A stretch of DNA of 64,000 bases from Thraustochytrium sp. TN22 (taxonomy: Eukaryota > Sar > Bigyra > Thraustochytrida > Thraustochytriidae). The position numbers and the translations under genes are program-made. Location: the NCBI GenBank assembly GCA_013306675.1, contig JABLUY010000171.1:1-64000 (forward strand), read 5' to 3'. This document shows positions 36,788 to 44,965 of this stretch, in pieces. The notes below the pieces were generated by a model. The model was not told where the DNA came from. It worked only from the letters and a program-made list of their open reading frames with translations, and searched no databases. Position 1 is the stretch's first letter. Each line of letters opens with the position of its first letter.

Positions 36788-37533
36788 CAGTAAGCAGCGA
36801 CTGGTGGAAGAGCTGGCGCTTGCTCTCACGCTGACTCACTTTACGCAGCACCGCGTAAGTTTAACCCGGGGGGGGGAGTGAACGCACGCGGTGCCATGCT
36901 CAGACCACTTTTTGCTCTAGGCCTTTAGATCTAGAATGCTCTGCTTGCATCGATGCTTGCATTACGCGCTTGCTACTTCACGGACGTCTCAGCCAAAGCC
37001 GGCTTCTGCGCTGCCGCTCTAGCTAGCTAGCTAGAGCTAGCTCTAGCTAGAGAGAGATGAGGCAGGGTTGTCAATCGCTCCAATCCCCGACCATGTCGGA
37101 TCTGCTTTCCCTTGCCGCGTATTCGATTACCATACTCTCCAGAAGCATCTCCGAGACGCCCTTTGCATTCTAGCCCGACGCGGCCGAGACGCCCTTTGCG
37201 CTCTAGCCCGACGCGGCCCTCCAGGTCCGTGCTGCGAGACTTCGTGTCCGACTCCGAGTCGGAGTACTTGGCGCACCGTGACAGACGACCTAACGACCGC
37301 CGTTAGGTGCAGTGACTGGCGCGGACTCACTCTCGCAGCCAAGTCAAGGTCGCACCCGGCCTTCAACAGCTGCAGCAAACGGGCAACGGCGCGAGCGGCA
37401 GGCAGGCAGGCAGGTGGAAAGGCAGACGAAGATCCGACGGGCGGGCGGGCAGGCGGGCAGGCGGGCAGGCGGGCAGGCGAGTGAGCGAGCGAGAGAGCAA
37501 GCGAGCGAGCGCGAGGCAGGAGCCGTCGGCGCC
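36788..37533. other. Intergenic region with CTAG run and 33-bp duplication
   Basis: Contains CTAGCTAGCTAG-type sequence at about 37017-37050, a 33-bp tandem pair (37152-37217) and (GGCAGGCG)n-like repeats at 37400-37485. No protein-like frame. Confidence 0.5.
37152..37217. repeat. 33-bp tandem duplication
   Basis: Two units starting CGAGACGCCCTTTGC and ending TCTAGCCCGACGCGGC, period 33, differing at the ATT/GCT position. Confidence 0.85.
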
Positions 37534-38289
37534 ATGATGCTGAGTAGCTTGGTGGGGCTCATGTCCAAGGAGGGCCCGGTGGTGTCGACCGTGGTGGTGG
37601 AGACGTCCGGCGCGTTCAAGGAGCACACGATGGACATGACGCCGGCCAAGGACGAGATCACCAAGCTGCTGGGCGGCCCGGCCACCTTCATTGGCAAGTT
37701 CCGCGAGCAGGGTGTCGTGCTCATGCGCCTGCGCGACCCGGACACCGACAAGCACGAGAAGAACTCCGCCGACCTGCCGTACCCGTTTCACGCGCTCGAT
37801 GAACCCGTGCACGGCAGCATCCTGCTCATCAAGATGAGCGACGACGCTGAGCCGCTCGACTTCACGCTCAAGGACATGGAGGAACTCACCACCACTCAAA
37901 AGGACAAGCAGGCCCGCGGCGTAAACGAGGACGCCGTCGAGGAGGACACCGCTGCTGCCCAGGATGAGGAGGGCGAGGCCGAGGCCGAGGAGGAGGAGGA
38001 CGACGAAGACGACGAAGACGACGAGGGCGACGAGGACGAGGACGAAGACGAGGATGCGGAGGAGGGCGACGAGGACGAGGAGGAGGAGGAGGAGGAGGAT
38101 GCGGAGGAGGAGGAGGACAACGACGACGACGAGGACGGCGAGGAGAACGACGACGAGGACGACGGCGAGGATGCCAGCGACGAGAAGCCGATTGCGGCCG
38201 CCAACGAGAGCGCCAGCAAGCGCAAGGCCAAGGCGGACAAGGATGTTGAGGCAGCCGCGAAGAAGACCAAGACTACCGTCAAAGCCTGA
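37534..38289 (+). CDS. Small protein with long acidic tail, possibly DUF5880-like
   Basis: The product is 251 aa. The N-terminal about 125 residues form a compact domain with KDEITKLLGGPATFIGKFRE and QGVVLMRLRDPD, a pattern recalling a protein family of unknown function seen in algae and large algal viruses (DUF5880); that link is from memory and uncertain. The next about 110 residues are almost continuous Glu/Asp, followed by a basic Lys-rich end (KRKAKADKDVEAAAKKTKTT) that looks like a nuclear localisation signal. An acidic tail plus basic end suggests a nuclear histone- or protein-binding role, but this is inference. The start was chosen at the first ATG before the conserved domain; the upstream open frame is repetitive Ala/Gly/Arg. 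It converges on RED/IK with only 87 bp between. Confidence 0.65.
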   Translation: MMLSSLVGLMSKEGPVVSTVVVETSGAFKEHTMDMTPAKDEITKLLGGPATFIGKFREQGVVLMRLRDPDTDKHEKNSADLPYPFHALDEPVHGSILLIKMSDDAEPLDFTLKDMEELTTTQKDKQARGVNEDAVEEDTAAAQDEEGEAEAEEEEDDEDDEDDEGDEDEDEDEDAEEGDEDEEEEEEEDAEEEEDNDDDEDGEENDDEDDGEDASDEKPIAAANESASKRKAKADKDVEAAAKKTKTTVKA

Positions 38290-38376
38290 CGCGTGACGTG
38301 AGCCGTGCGTGTCTTCATTTTGTGAATCTAAGAAAGTACATTTGGTTCTGATCCTGACGCTGCAAGCTTTCCAAAA

Positions 38377-39734
38377 CTACTCCGCCTCGGGGTAAGCGTT
38401 CGCGTAGGCATCACTTTGCTCGTCCCCTGACGGCATCGTGGGACCAAGCGCTGGGCCCGCGGCTGTGTATGCGGCATACGGTATCGTGGGACCTAGCGCT
38501 GGGCCCGCGGCTGGGTATGCGGCATCCGCCTCCGGGTACGCATCTGCCTCTGGGTACGCGTCGGGCATTGACGGGCCCATGCAGGGCCCTGCTGCAGCCT
38601 CCGGGTATGTGTCTGCCTCCGGGTATGTGTCTGCCTCCGGATAGCCGCCTCCCTCCCGTGGCGGCATCGCAGGGCCCATCGTCAGACCTGCGTCGGCCTC
38701 AGGGTAAGCGTCCGCCTCTGGATCTGCGGCCTTTCCAGACGACAGTGGCATCGCAGGACCTGGCACCTGGCTTCCACGAGCAGTTCCTCCATCGTCATCC
38801 GCATCATCATCACTGCCGGACTCCTCGTACTGAGCGAATGCATTGGCTGTTGTAATAGCAGAAGCTGCTGCTGCTGCTGCTGCCTGCCTCTTGGCCACTT
38901 CGAGCTGCTCGCGCTTTGCAATGACGGCGTCTACGTTCACCTGATAGTCTTCATCGACATCAGAGAAGATGTCGTCATCGTCCTCCTGCTTGGAGTCCCG
39001 GCCCTCGGTCTCAGCAGCCTTCTGGACCGCAGTGCTGCTTGAAGACTCGCGAGGCCGCTTTCGCAAGCGTACTAGCGTGGCCGTCGCCGGAGCCGAGAGG
39101 CCCGCAACGTTGGTGAGCTCAATGGGCTTGGACGCATAGGGATCTCTGGGGTCATACGTGGGCTTGATGCGCGGAATCGCGCTCGTGCCGTCGTAGACGT
39201 AGGACAGCGCCCCCGGCTGGAAGCCGCGGCGCCGGCGCAAGGAAGCAGGCTTCGCAGAGGCAGCCCGGTTGCGCGCCAGGCAGGCGCGTAAGATGGCTTT
39301 GGCTGCCGCCGAGGCCTCCTGGGAGGATGCGCCAGCCGCGGACCGCGAGTTCGCCTGCTCGCGGCGCAGCTCCTCCCTACGGCGGTTCACCTCCTCGAGG
39401 TCGATGCCGCGCTTGAGGTAGCGCAGGCTCTCGTCATCGGTGCCGAGCACCTGCGTGTACTCCTGCGCGATCTCCGCTGCGCCGAGGACGTCATCGGCAC
39501 CACCGTTGGCCCTGCGCTCGGCGGCGCGGTCGCGATAGCTGTCGTCCCGCTTGCGGGGGCCGCCCTTGCCCTGGGCCTGGGCCTGGGTCTGCGCCCGCGC
39601 CTGTCCAACATCGTCGTCGTCGTCGTCGTCGTTGTTGGCGGTGGCGGCGGCGGCGGCGAAGGCTCGGGCCTCGCCCTCCTCCTCGTCGCTCAGGCCGTCA
39701 TTGCCCGCGCCGAGCAGCGCGGCATCGTCGTAGG

Positions 39735-39765
<31 letters not shown>

Positions 39766-39903
39766 AAGGCCGCCTCCGTAGCGGCGGCCGCGGTCCTCGT
39801 CCTGGCCGCGGCGGCGCGTCTGGCGGCGGCGGTCGGCGTCGCGGCGGACCTCCTGGAGCACCGCCGCGTCCACGCGGCGCCCGAGCACCTCGCGCGAGGC
39901 CAT
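38377..39903 (-). CDS. RED/IK spliceosomal protein with unusual repeat tail
   Basis: The 508-aa product matches RED (IK, plant SMU2), a B-complex spliceosome component that pairs with SMU1. Seen: KRDDSYRDRAAERRANGGAD at about residues 115-134 followed by LGTDDESLRYLKRGIDLEEV, the core of the RED N-terminal domain, and an IPRIKPTYDPRDPYASKPI region in the middle. RED is named for Arg-Glu/Asp repeats; here those are replaced by short acidic runs. The last about 130 residues are YPEAD repeats mixed with GPxMP / GPxIP motifs (GPAMP, GPSMP, GPTIP, GPTMP), not typical of RED. The start is the ATG that opens MASREVLGRRVDAAVLQEVR; the frame continues upstream over the divergent promoter. Confidence 0.85.
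38380..38720 (-). repeat. Degenerate repeats encoding YPEAD and GPxMP motifs
   Basis: In the RED/IK coding strand, 15- to 18-bp units encode TYPEAD/AYPEAD, interspersed with units encoding AAGPALGPT(M/I)P. At least eight YPEA motifs and five GPxxP motifs occur in the last about 130 residues. Confidence 0.8.
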
Positions 39904-40116
39904 GGCGCCGGCGGCTTGGGCGACTGCGCGCGGGTGGCTACGCCGCGGCCGCTGCGCAGGCGCGCAGACCCAGAGGCGCCCAGACCCCGAGTCCGCCGGC
40001 CCGGTGCGCGGGGCGGAGGAGCCGCAGTCGCCGCAGTCCGCGGCGCAGTCCCTCGGAGGGTCTTGGCCTGCTCTGCAGCGTGGGGGAGCGCGCCCAGACT
40101 GCTCGCGGCGAACGGC
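39904..40116. promoter_or_regulatory. Compact divergent spacer between RED/IK and methyltransferase-like gene
   Basis: 213 bp separate the two chosen start codons. GC-rich, no TATA box seen. Both frames stay open through it, so one start could be further upstream. The promoter role is inferred from position. Confidence 0.4.
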
Positions 40117-41226
40117 ATGGCGGCCATGGCGGCCGGGGAGGCCATGGGCGCGGCGCACGAGGCGGACGACGACCTGCGCGAGCTGCTGGCGGCGCTGGAG
40201 CCGCTGCCGCTGCAGTACCTGGACGCCATGCTGGGTGGCATGCTGTTCCCGTCCGGCAAGGTGGCCGACCTGCAGCAGTGGCGAGGCAATACGGCGCTCG
40301 CCGAGTCGCTGCGCAACATGTACCTGCGCAAGGCCTTCGGCCGCGGCGAGGTGTACGAGGAGGGCCTGCGGCGCGCGGCGGACCCGGGATTTCTGCCGAC
40401 GCGGCAGGAGCTGATTGATCTCTTCGGGCTGCAGCGGCCCACGCCAGAGGCGTGGGTGCGGGCCAGCCCCAAGGCGCACCTGGAGCGCAAGCAGCAGCTC
40501 ATGCGCCAGGCGCTCATGGCGTCGCCGCCTGGCAGCGTGGAGGCGTGGTCGCTCGAGGATAAGCTCGAGGCGCTAGGATGCGCGGTGTGGGGCCGCGGGC
40601 CCTTCAACCTGGTCGCCGAGGAGACCGGCCGGTACGAGTTCTACACGCGTGAGTTCATTGAGAACCTGGCCGCCTATCTGCATGGCCGCCTGGAGGCGCT
40701 CGGCGGCGGCGCCTTGGTGGAGGTTGGCGCGGGCAACGGTTCGCTGAGCCATTTCGTGAACGCCGTGCTGGAGGCGCGCGGGTCTGCGCACCGCTGCGTC
40801 GCCAGTGATCCGGACCTGCGGCCAGCGCCGCGGCAGCGCCTCGGGCCCTCGGGCGACTCGCGCGATTACCCGGTGGAGCCGCTGGATCTGCAAGGCGCGC
40901 TGCAGAAGCACAAACCCAAGATCGTGCTGTGCGCGTGGATGCCCATGGACACGGACTGGAGCGCCGAGATGCGCGCGTGCCCGTCAGTGCACGAGTACGT
41001 CTTGGTCGGTGAGGCGGACGTGGGCGCCTGCGGCCACAACTGGCTCACCTGGGGAAACTCTGAGTACAAAGAGGCGGCTCACGCGGGCGACGCCGCCACG
41101 CCGCCTTACGCGGCCGAGGGCTGGACGCGCGTCGACCTCCCGGACATCTCCCGCTGGCAGATGCAGCGCTACGATAGCGACCATTATGCTGGGAACTCGG
41201 TCACGGTGTCGTTTCGCCGTGCTTAA
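40117..41226 (+). CDS. Methyltransferase-like protein (SAM-binding fold)
   Basis: The product is 369 aa. It contains a glycine-rich SAM motif I (GGALVEVGAGNGSLSHFVNA, about residues 200-219) and a following IVLCAWMPMDTDW strand at about residue 270, as in class I methyltransferases. The N-terminal about 190 residues are helical and unidentified, and the C-terminal end (NSVTVSFRRA) completes the fold. No specific substrate family is recognised. The ATG at 40117 was chosen because the upstream 67 codons read as Arg/Pro-rich low complexity; a start at 39916 would add a basic, presequence-like N-terminus. Confidence 0.7.
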   Translation: MAAMAAGEAMGAAHEADDDLRELLAALEPLPLQYLDAMLGGMLFPSGKVADLQQWRGNTALAESLRNMYLRKAFGRGEVYEEGLRRAADPGFLPTRQELIDLFGLQRPTPEAWVRASPKAHLERKQQLMRQALMASPPGSVEAWSLEDKLEALGCAVWGRGPFNLVAEETGRYEFYTREFIENLAAYLHGRLEALGGGALVEVGAGNGSLSHFVNAVLEARGSAHRCVASDPDLRPAPRQRLGPSGDSRDYPVEPLDLQGALQKHKPKIVLCAWMPMDTDWSAEMRACPSVHEYVLVGEADVGACGHNWLTWGNSEYKEAAHAGDAATPPYAAEGWTRVDLPDISRWQMQRYDSDHYAGNSVTVSFRRA

Positions 41227-41459
41227 TTTTTATAAAATGGATTCGAGCGATGTGCAGCGCGCAGCCAGCGCGCACGTTGCATGGGTGGGCCCTCGAGTTG
41301 AATTTTTGCAAAATGGTTTTGTGTTTGTGCAGGCGAGCCTGGGAGAGACCAAGCGTGGAGACAGGATTGGTTGGAAAAGGGAGGGAGGGAGGAACGAAGC
41401 TTTGCGCAGTGCTACGGGATGAGCGGCGTTCGCACCGCGCGTTGCGCGTGGGACCGTCC

Positions 41460-43724
41460 TCAAGTGAGATTAATGACGCCAGTATCGGCGTCCTTGTCCA
41501 CGACGGGCACGATGTGCTGCGAGGAGGCGTCAAACGGAAAGGCGGTTTTGGAAGAAGAAGAAGGAGACGAAGAAGACGAAGACGAAGAAGAAGAAGAAGA
41601 AGAAGAAGAGGAGGAGGAAGAGGAGGAAGAGGAGGGCCGCGGCGAGACGTTGTTCGCAAGCGCCTGGCGAATCTGGTCGACGCTCTCCTTGAGGACGGTG
41701 TTGACCGGCTTGCGCGAGGCTAGAAAGCCTCCCATCCCGACGCCAAAGAGCTCGCCCATCATCTCGGCCATGGCCGATCCAGGAAAGAGGCCCTGCGCGG
41801 GCGCTTCGCTAACCTGCTGGCGGCTGGCTGCGTCAGTGGCCTCTTCCTCCTTGAGCCAGCGGTCGCACTGCGCCTCGATATCCTGGTGCTTGAGCCTGAA
41901 GTGGATATCGAGAACGTCGCGGAAGAGATAGGGCGGGTTGTGCATCATGTCGAGGATGGCCCAGCGCAGCGTGTTGCTTTTCACGGAGAGGTTGTACTGG
42001 TCGGAAGCGCGGTCTCCTTGTGGCGTGTTCATGGTGCTTTCGTAGCCCGGCTCGTTAAAGTAGGGCTTGTCGACGAGAATGAGCGCCTGGATGGAGATGA
42101 TAACTTGCAGCAGCGTGCTTTTGGACGGCTCCCAGCCGGGGCCGGACCAGGTACCCAGCAGTGAGAGGCAGACCTTGCCGTCCTGGTACAGGTTCGGGTT
42201 AAAGCGGACCGTGCCGCCGCCGGTGGTCTTGAAGATGACGAGCGGCGGCTGTACCGGGTAGTTCTTGGGGAAGAACACGTCAAAGAGGAAGGCACCATTC
42301 TCGTACGGCGTGTCAGCCGGGCCGATGATGAGGAGCGAGAGCACGTCTGGGCGGTCCTCGTCCACGCGCATGAAGACGCTGCTGGCCCAGGCGAGCGGCA
42401 GGTTCGTGCTGAGTGTGGCAATCTCGCGTGAGATTTTCCGCATGCGCTGCGCGGCCACGCCGCCGCCCGCAGCGCTCGCCTGCTGCATAGCCTGCTGCAG
42501 AAAGTGGTATCGCACCATGGGCCGTGGCCGCGTCTGCGCGAGCTCCAGCAGTGCCACGGAGCGGAACTGGATGTCGCGCATCGCATCCTCGTAGCCGCGG
42601 CGGCGCTGCGCCTCGCTCTGCACGCCCGATGTGGCATTGACCAAATTGCGTCGTGCCGCGCGGCTCACGGGCTTCCCGGCCTCCACGGCCCCGCGATAGT
42701 ATCGGTGCGCGTGAAGCTGTTTACCGATGCGGTCCACAGCGGCCTTGAGGCGCTCGAAAAAGCCGTGCGCCTCACTGGCCTCGACATCGCCCCCCGCGTC
42801 GCCCACCTCGTCTGCGTCGCCCGCAAGCACGCGCTTGCCCTGGACGTCCAGGCGCATCATGGATGCCAGAATGGTGGTGGACTTGGCGCCCTGCTGCGAG
42901 GTGGCGGTCGTCGCGGCGGCGGCAGAACCCGCCGCGTCGTCCTCGGAGCCCGAGTCGATCTCCACGGGGTCGCGCTGCTCGTGCACGAGGAGCCCTGGCA
43001 TGCCAGAGTGCATGGGCTGCCTGGCGAGCTCCTCGGTGAGCGCCAAAAGCTCCTCGTAGAACGCGCTCCGCTTGCTCACATCGATAGTGCTGTCATTGAG
43101 CCACCAGGTGCGCAGCACAGAGACAAGGCTGCGCTCTTTCAGTGCGGCGTCCTCACCTGCTTCTCCAGGCTGCGCGCGCTTGCGCGAGCGGCCGCGGCCT
43201 CGAGAGGGCAGCGGGTCCGCGACCGCGGTCCTGAGCTGGCCGAGCGGCAGCGCCATGAGGCCGGCGAGCCCCAGGAGCGCGTGCTGGCCGGCGAGCTGGC
43301 CGGCCTCGGCGGCGAGCGAGTGGCGCAGCTCGCGCAGCGCCGCGCAGAGCTTCGCGTCATGCTCTTGCTCACGCGCCTCGGCGGCCTTTTGCGCCGCCAC
43401 TGACCTCTTCTCAGACCCCTGGCTCCCGCCGTAGCCCGTGCCGGCCACGAAGCCGCCGCGCTTGCTGCCGCCGGTGGCCGCGGACTTGGCGCGCTTTTTG
43501 CCGCCGCGGCGGCGCGCGCCGCCGCCGCCGCCGCTCGCCGCGGCCAGCATCACCACGCCCTCCACCAGGCCCGCCAGCACGCGCAGCTGGCCGGCGCGCA
43601 GCTCCTTGCCCGCCACCTCGCCCGCGTAGCTCTCCAGCGCGCCGCGCTCCAGCATGAGCTCCAGGTCGCCCACCGGCACGCCCGCCACCGCGCGCCCGCC
43701 GCTGCCCGTCAGGTCGATGGCCAT
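41460..43724 (-). CDS. BIRC6-type ubiquitin-conjugating enzyme (E2)
   Basis: The 754-aa product has a UBC domain at about residues 425-600 that matches the BIRC6/BRUCE class of E2/E3 enzymes: SREIATLSTNLPLAWASSVF, LIIGPADTPYENGAFLFDVF, PNLYQDGKVCLSLLGTW and LILVDKPYFNEPGYE all have close BIRC6 counterparts. The catalytic Cys is residue 519. The N-terminal 420 residues include an Ala/Gly/Lys-rich segment and helices, but no BIR domain (no C-x2-C...H...C pattern) was seen, and the protein is far shorter than BIRC6 (over 4,800 aa). The C-terminus carries a run of over 20 Ser before a short conserved-looking tail (HIVPVVDKDADTGVINLT). The ATG at 43724 was chosen because the upstream 71 codons are Arg/Ala low complexity. 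Confidence 0.9.
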   Translation of the reverse strand: MAIDLTGSGGRAVAGVPVGDLELMLERGALESYAGEVAGKELRAGQLRVLAGLVEGVVMLAAASGGGGGARRRGGKKRAKSAATGGSKRGGFVAGTGYGGSQGSEKRSVAAQKAAEAREQEHDAKLCAALRELRHSLAAEAGQLAGQHALLGLAGLMALPLGQLRTAVADPLPSRGRGRSRKRAQPGEAGEDAALKERSLVSVLRTWWLNDSTIDVSKRSAFYEELLALTEELARQPMHSGMPGLLVHEQRDPVEIDSGSEDDAAGSAAAATTATSQQGAKSTTILASMMRLDVQGKRVLAGDADEVGDAGGDVEASEAHGFFERLKAAVDRIGKQLHAHRYYRGAVEAGKPVSRAARRNLVNATSGVQSEAQRRRGYEDAMRDIQFRSVALLELAQTRPRPMVRYHFLQQAMQQASAAGGGVAAQRMRKISREIATLSTNLPLAWASSVFMRVDEDRPDVLSLLIIGPADTPYENGAFLFDVFFPKNYPVQPPLVIFKTTGGGTVRFNPNLYQDGKVCLSLLGTWSGPGWEPSKSTLLQVIISIQALILVDKPYFNEPGYESTMNTPQGDRASDQYNLSVKSNTLRWAILDMMHNPPYLFRDVLDIHFRLKHQDIEAQCDRWLKEEEATDAASRQQVSEAPAQGLFPGSAMAEMMGELFGVGMGGFLASRKPVNTVLKESVDQIRQALANNVSPRPSSSSSSSSSSSSSSSSSSSSSSSPSSSSKTAFPFDASSQHIVPVVDKDADTGVINLT
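41548..41637 (-). repeat. Purine-rich trinucleotide tract encoding poly-Ser
   Basis: (GAA/GAG/GAC)n on the + strand, read as Ser codons on the coding minus strand of the E2 gene. Confidence 0.85.
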
Positions 43725-43752
43725 GGCTGCCGCCGCCGCGCCGCGACCGCCG

Positions 43753-43784
<32 letters not shown>

Positions 43785-44965
43785 CGCCGCCGCCGCCGTC
43801 GCGCGAGCTCGCGCCGCGCCCCGCGCGGACTTGCTTTCTGGCTTTGCTGATTCTCCTTCATCACCGCGTTGTCGATCCCTCGCCGCTCTCCCTCCTCTTC
43901 TTCCTCTTGCCAACTTGAAGTTCAAGTTCAACTTCATGATGTAGGCCTAGTTCAAGACTTACCACCTCCTCGTCCTCCACTGCAAGTCGCGGAGAACGGG
44001 AGGCCATGTCGAGCAAGTCTGCATTCAAGTCTTCAAGAGCTCAAGCTCGATTGCTCCTCCCCGGGCCGAGCCCGGCTGTCTCCGCGCCTCCAGCTGAGCT
44101 GAGCTTAACTGTAAGGAATCATCCAAGGCGCGGACGGCGCTCGAACGGTGGTGGTTGCGGAGTTGTGCACGTAACGTTAGTTAGTTGTGCACCAGAAGCG
44201 TACAGGGGGGAGCTCAGAGGAAATCCAGAGTCACAAGAAACGCACGTTCAGTCCCCATGCTGCGGGAGCGAACGTGAGTACGGAATTACGTTCGCGGCTG
44301 CACATCGTGTGACGCTAGCTTGTGCTCACAAAGAGCCGGGTGGTGATGTAGATGATAAACCGGAGCACTCACGTCGCAGGAGCACGGGGTCACCGACGAG
44401 GCCGCTGCGGCTCTGAGGCAGCTCAGGCTGCAAATGGCGCGGAAGCCTTTTAGATTTAGCATTGGTCTCGCCTGACCCGGGACACTTTGAGGTGGTCACT
44501 GGCTGACACTCCGCTCCACCTTGCCCAAGACGGACACCGTCGCGTGAGGCAGCGCCAGGCGCCTCTACCTGCACAAATAAAAAGAAGAGACGGACGGGAC
44601 CGGGCAGCCAGGGCCGACGAAGCGCGCCACAAGCGCTAGGAAGTTGTGGAGGGCTATTCCGCACGGAGATGAAGATGCCATTTTTGTATGCGCGCACGGA
44701 GACGAAGATGCCATTGCTGTTGGCGAGATCACCCGCACCCTGCAGGAAGGGGTAGACACTGTCTCGACTGTGTGCCGGTGCTGCTGGTGATGGTCTCGGA
44801 ACCAGGCCAAGCTGGGCACCCAAATGGCGACCGAGCTGCTGGGACCGGCCTGCTTCCTGTCTTGGTGCTGGCCGTGCCGCCATGGCCGAGCGTCACAAGG
44901 TGTCAACACAGGGTTCATTCGTCTTATAAGCTGTGAATGCGCGCTCTCAACTGACAGCTCCTAGC
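43725..44965. other. Intergenic region, nothing convincing
   Basis: 1.2 kb upstream of the E2 and downstream of the 869-aa gene. (CCG)n occurs near 43740-43800, and a 33-bp near-duplicate pair (GCACGGAGA[T/C]GAAGATGCCATT) at 44661-44726. Open frames here have no protein-like character. Confidence 0.5.

Noticed and set aside
44326-44883. 185-aa minus-strand open frame with repeated NGIFxSVR
   Set aside because: The repeat comes from a 33-bp DNA duplication; the rest shows no coding character.
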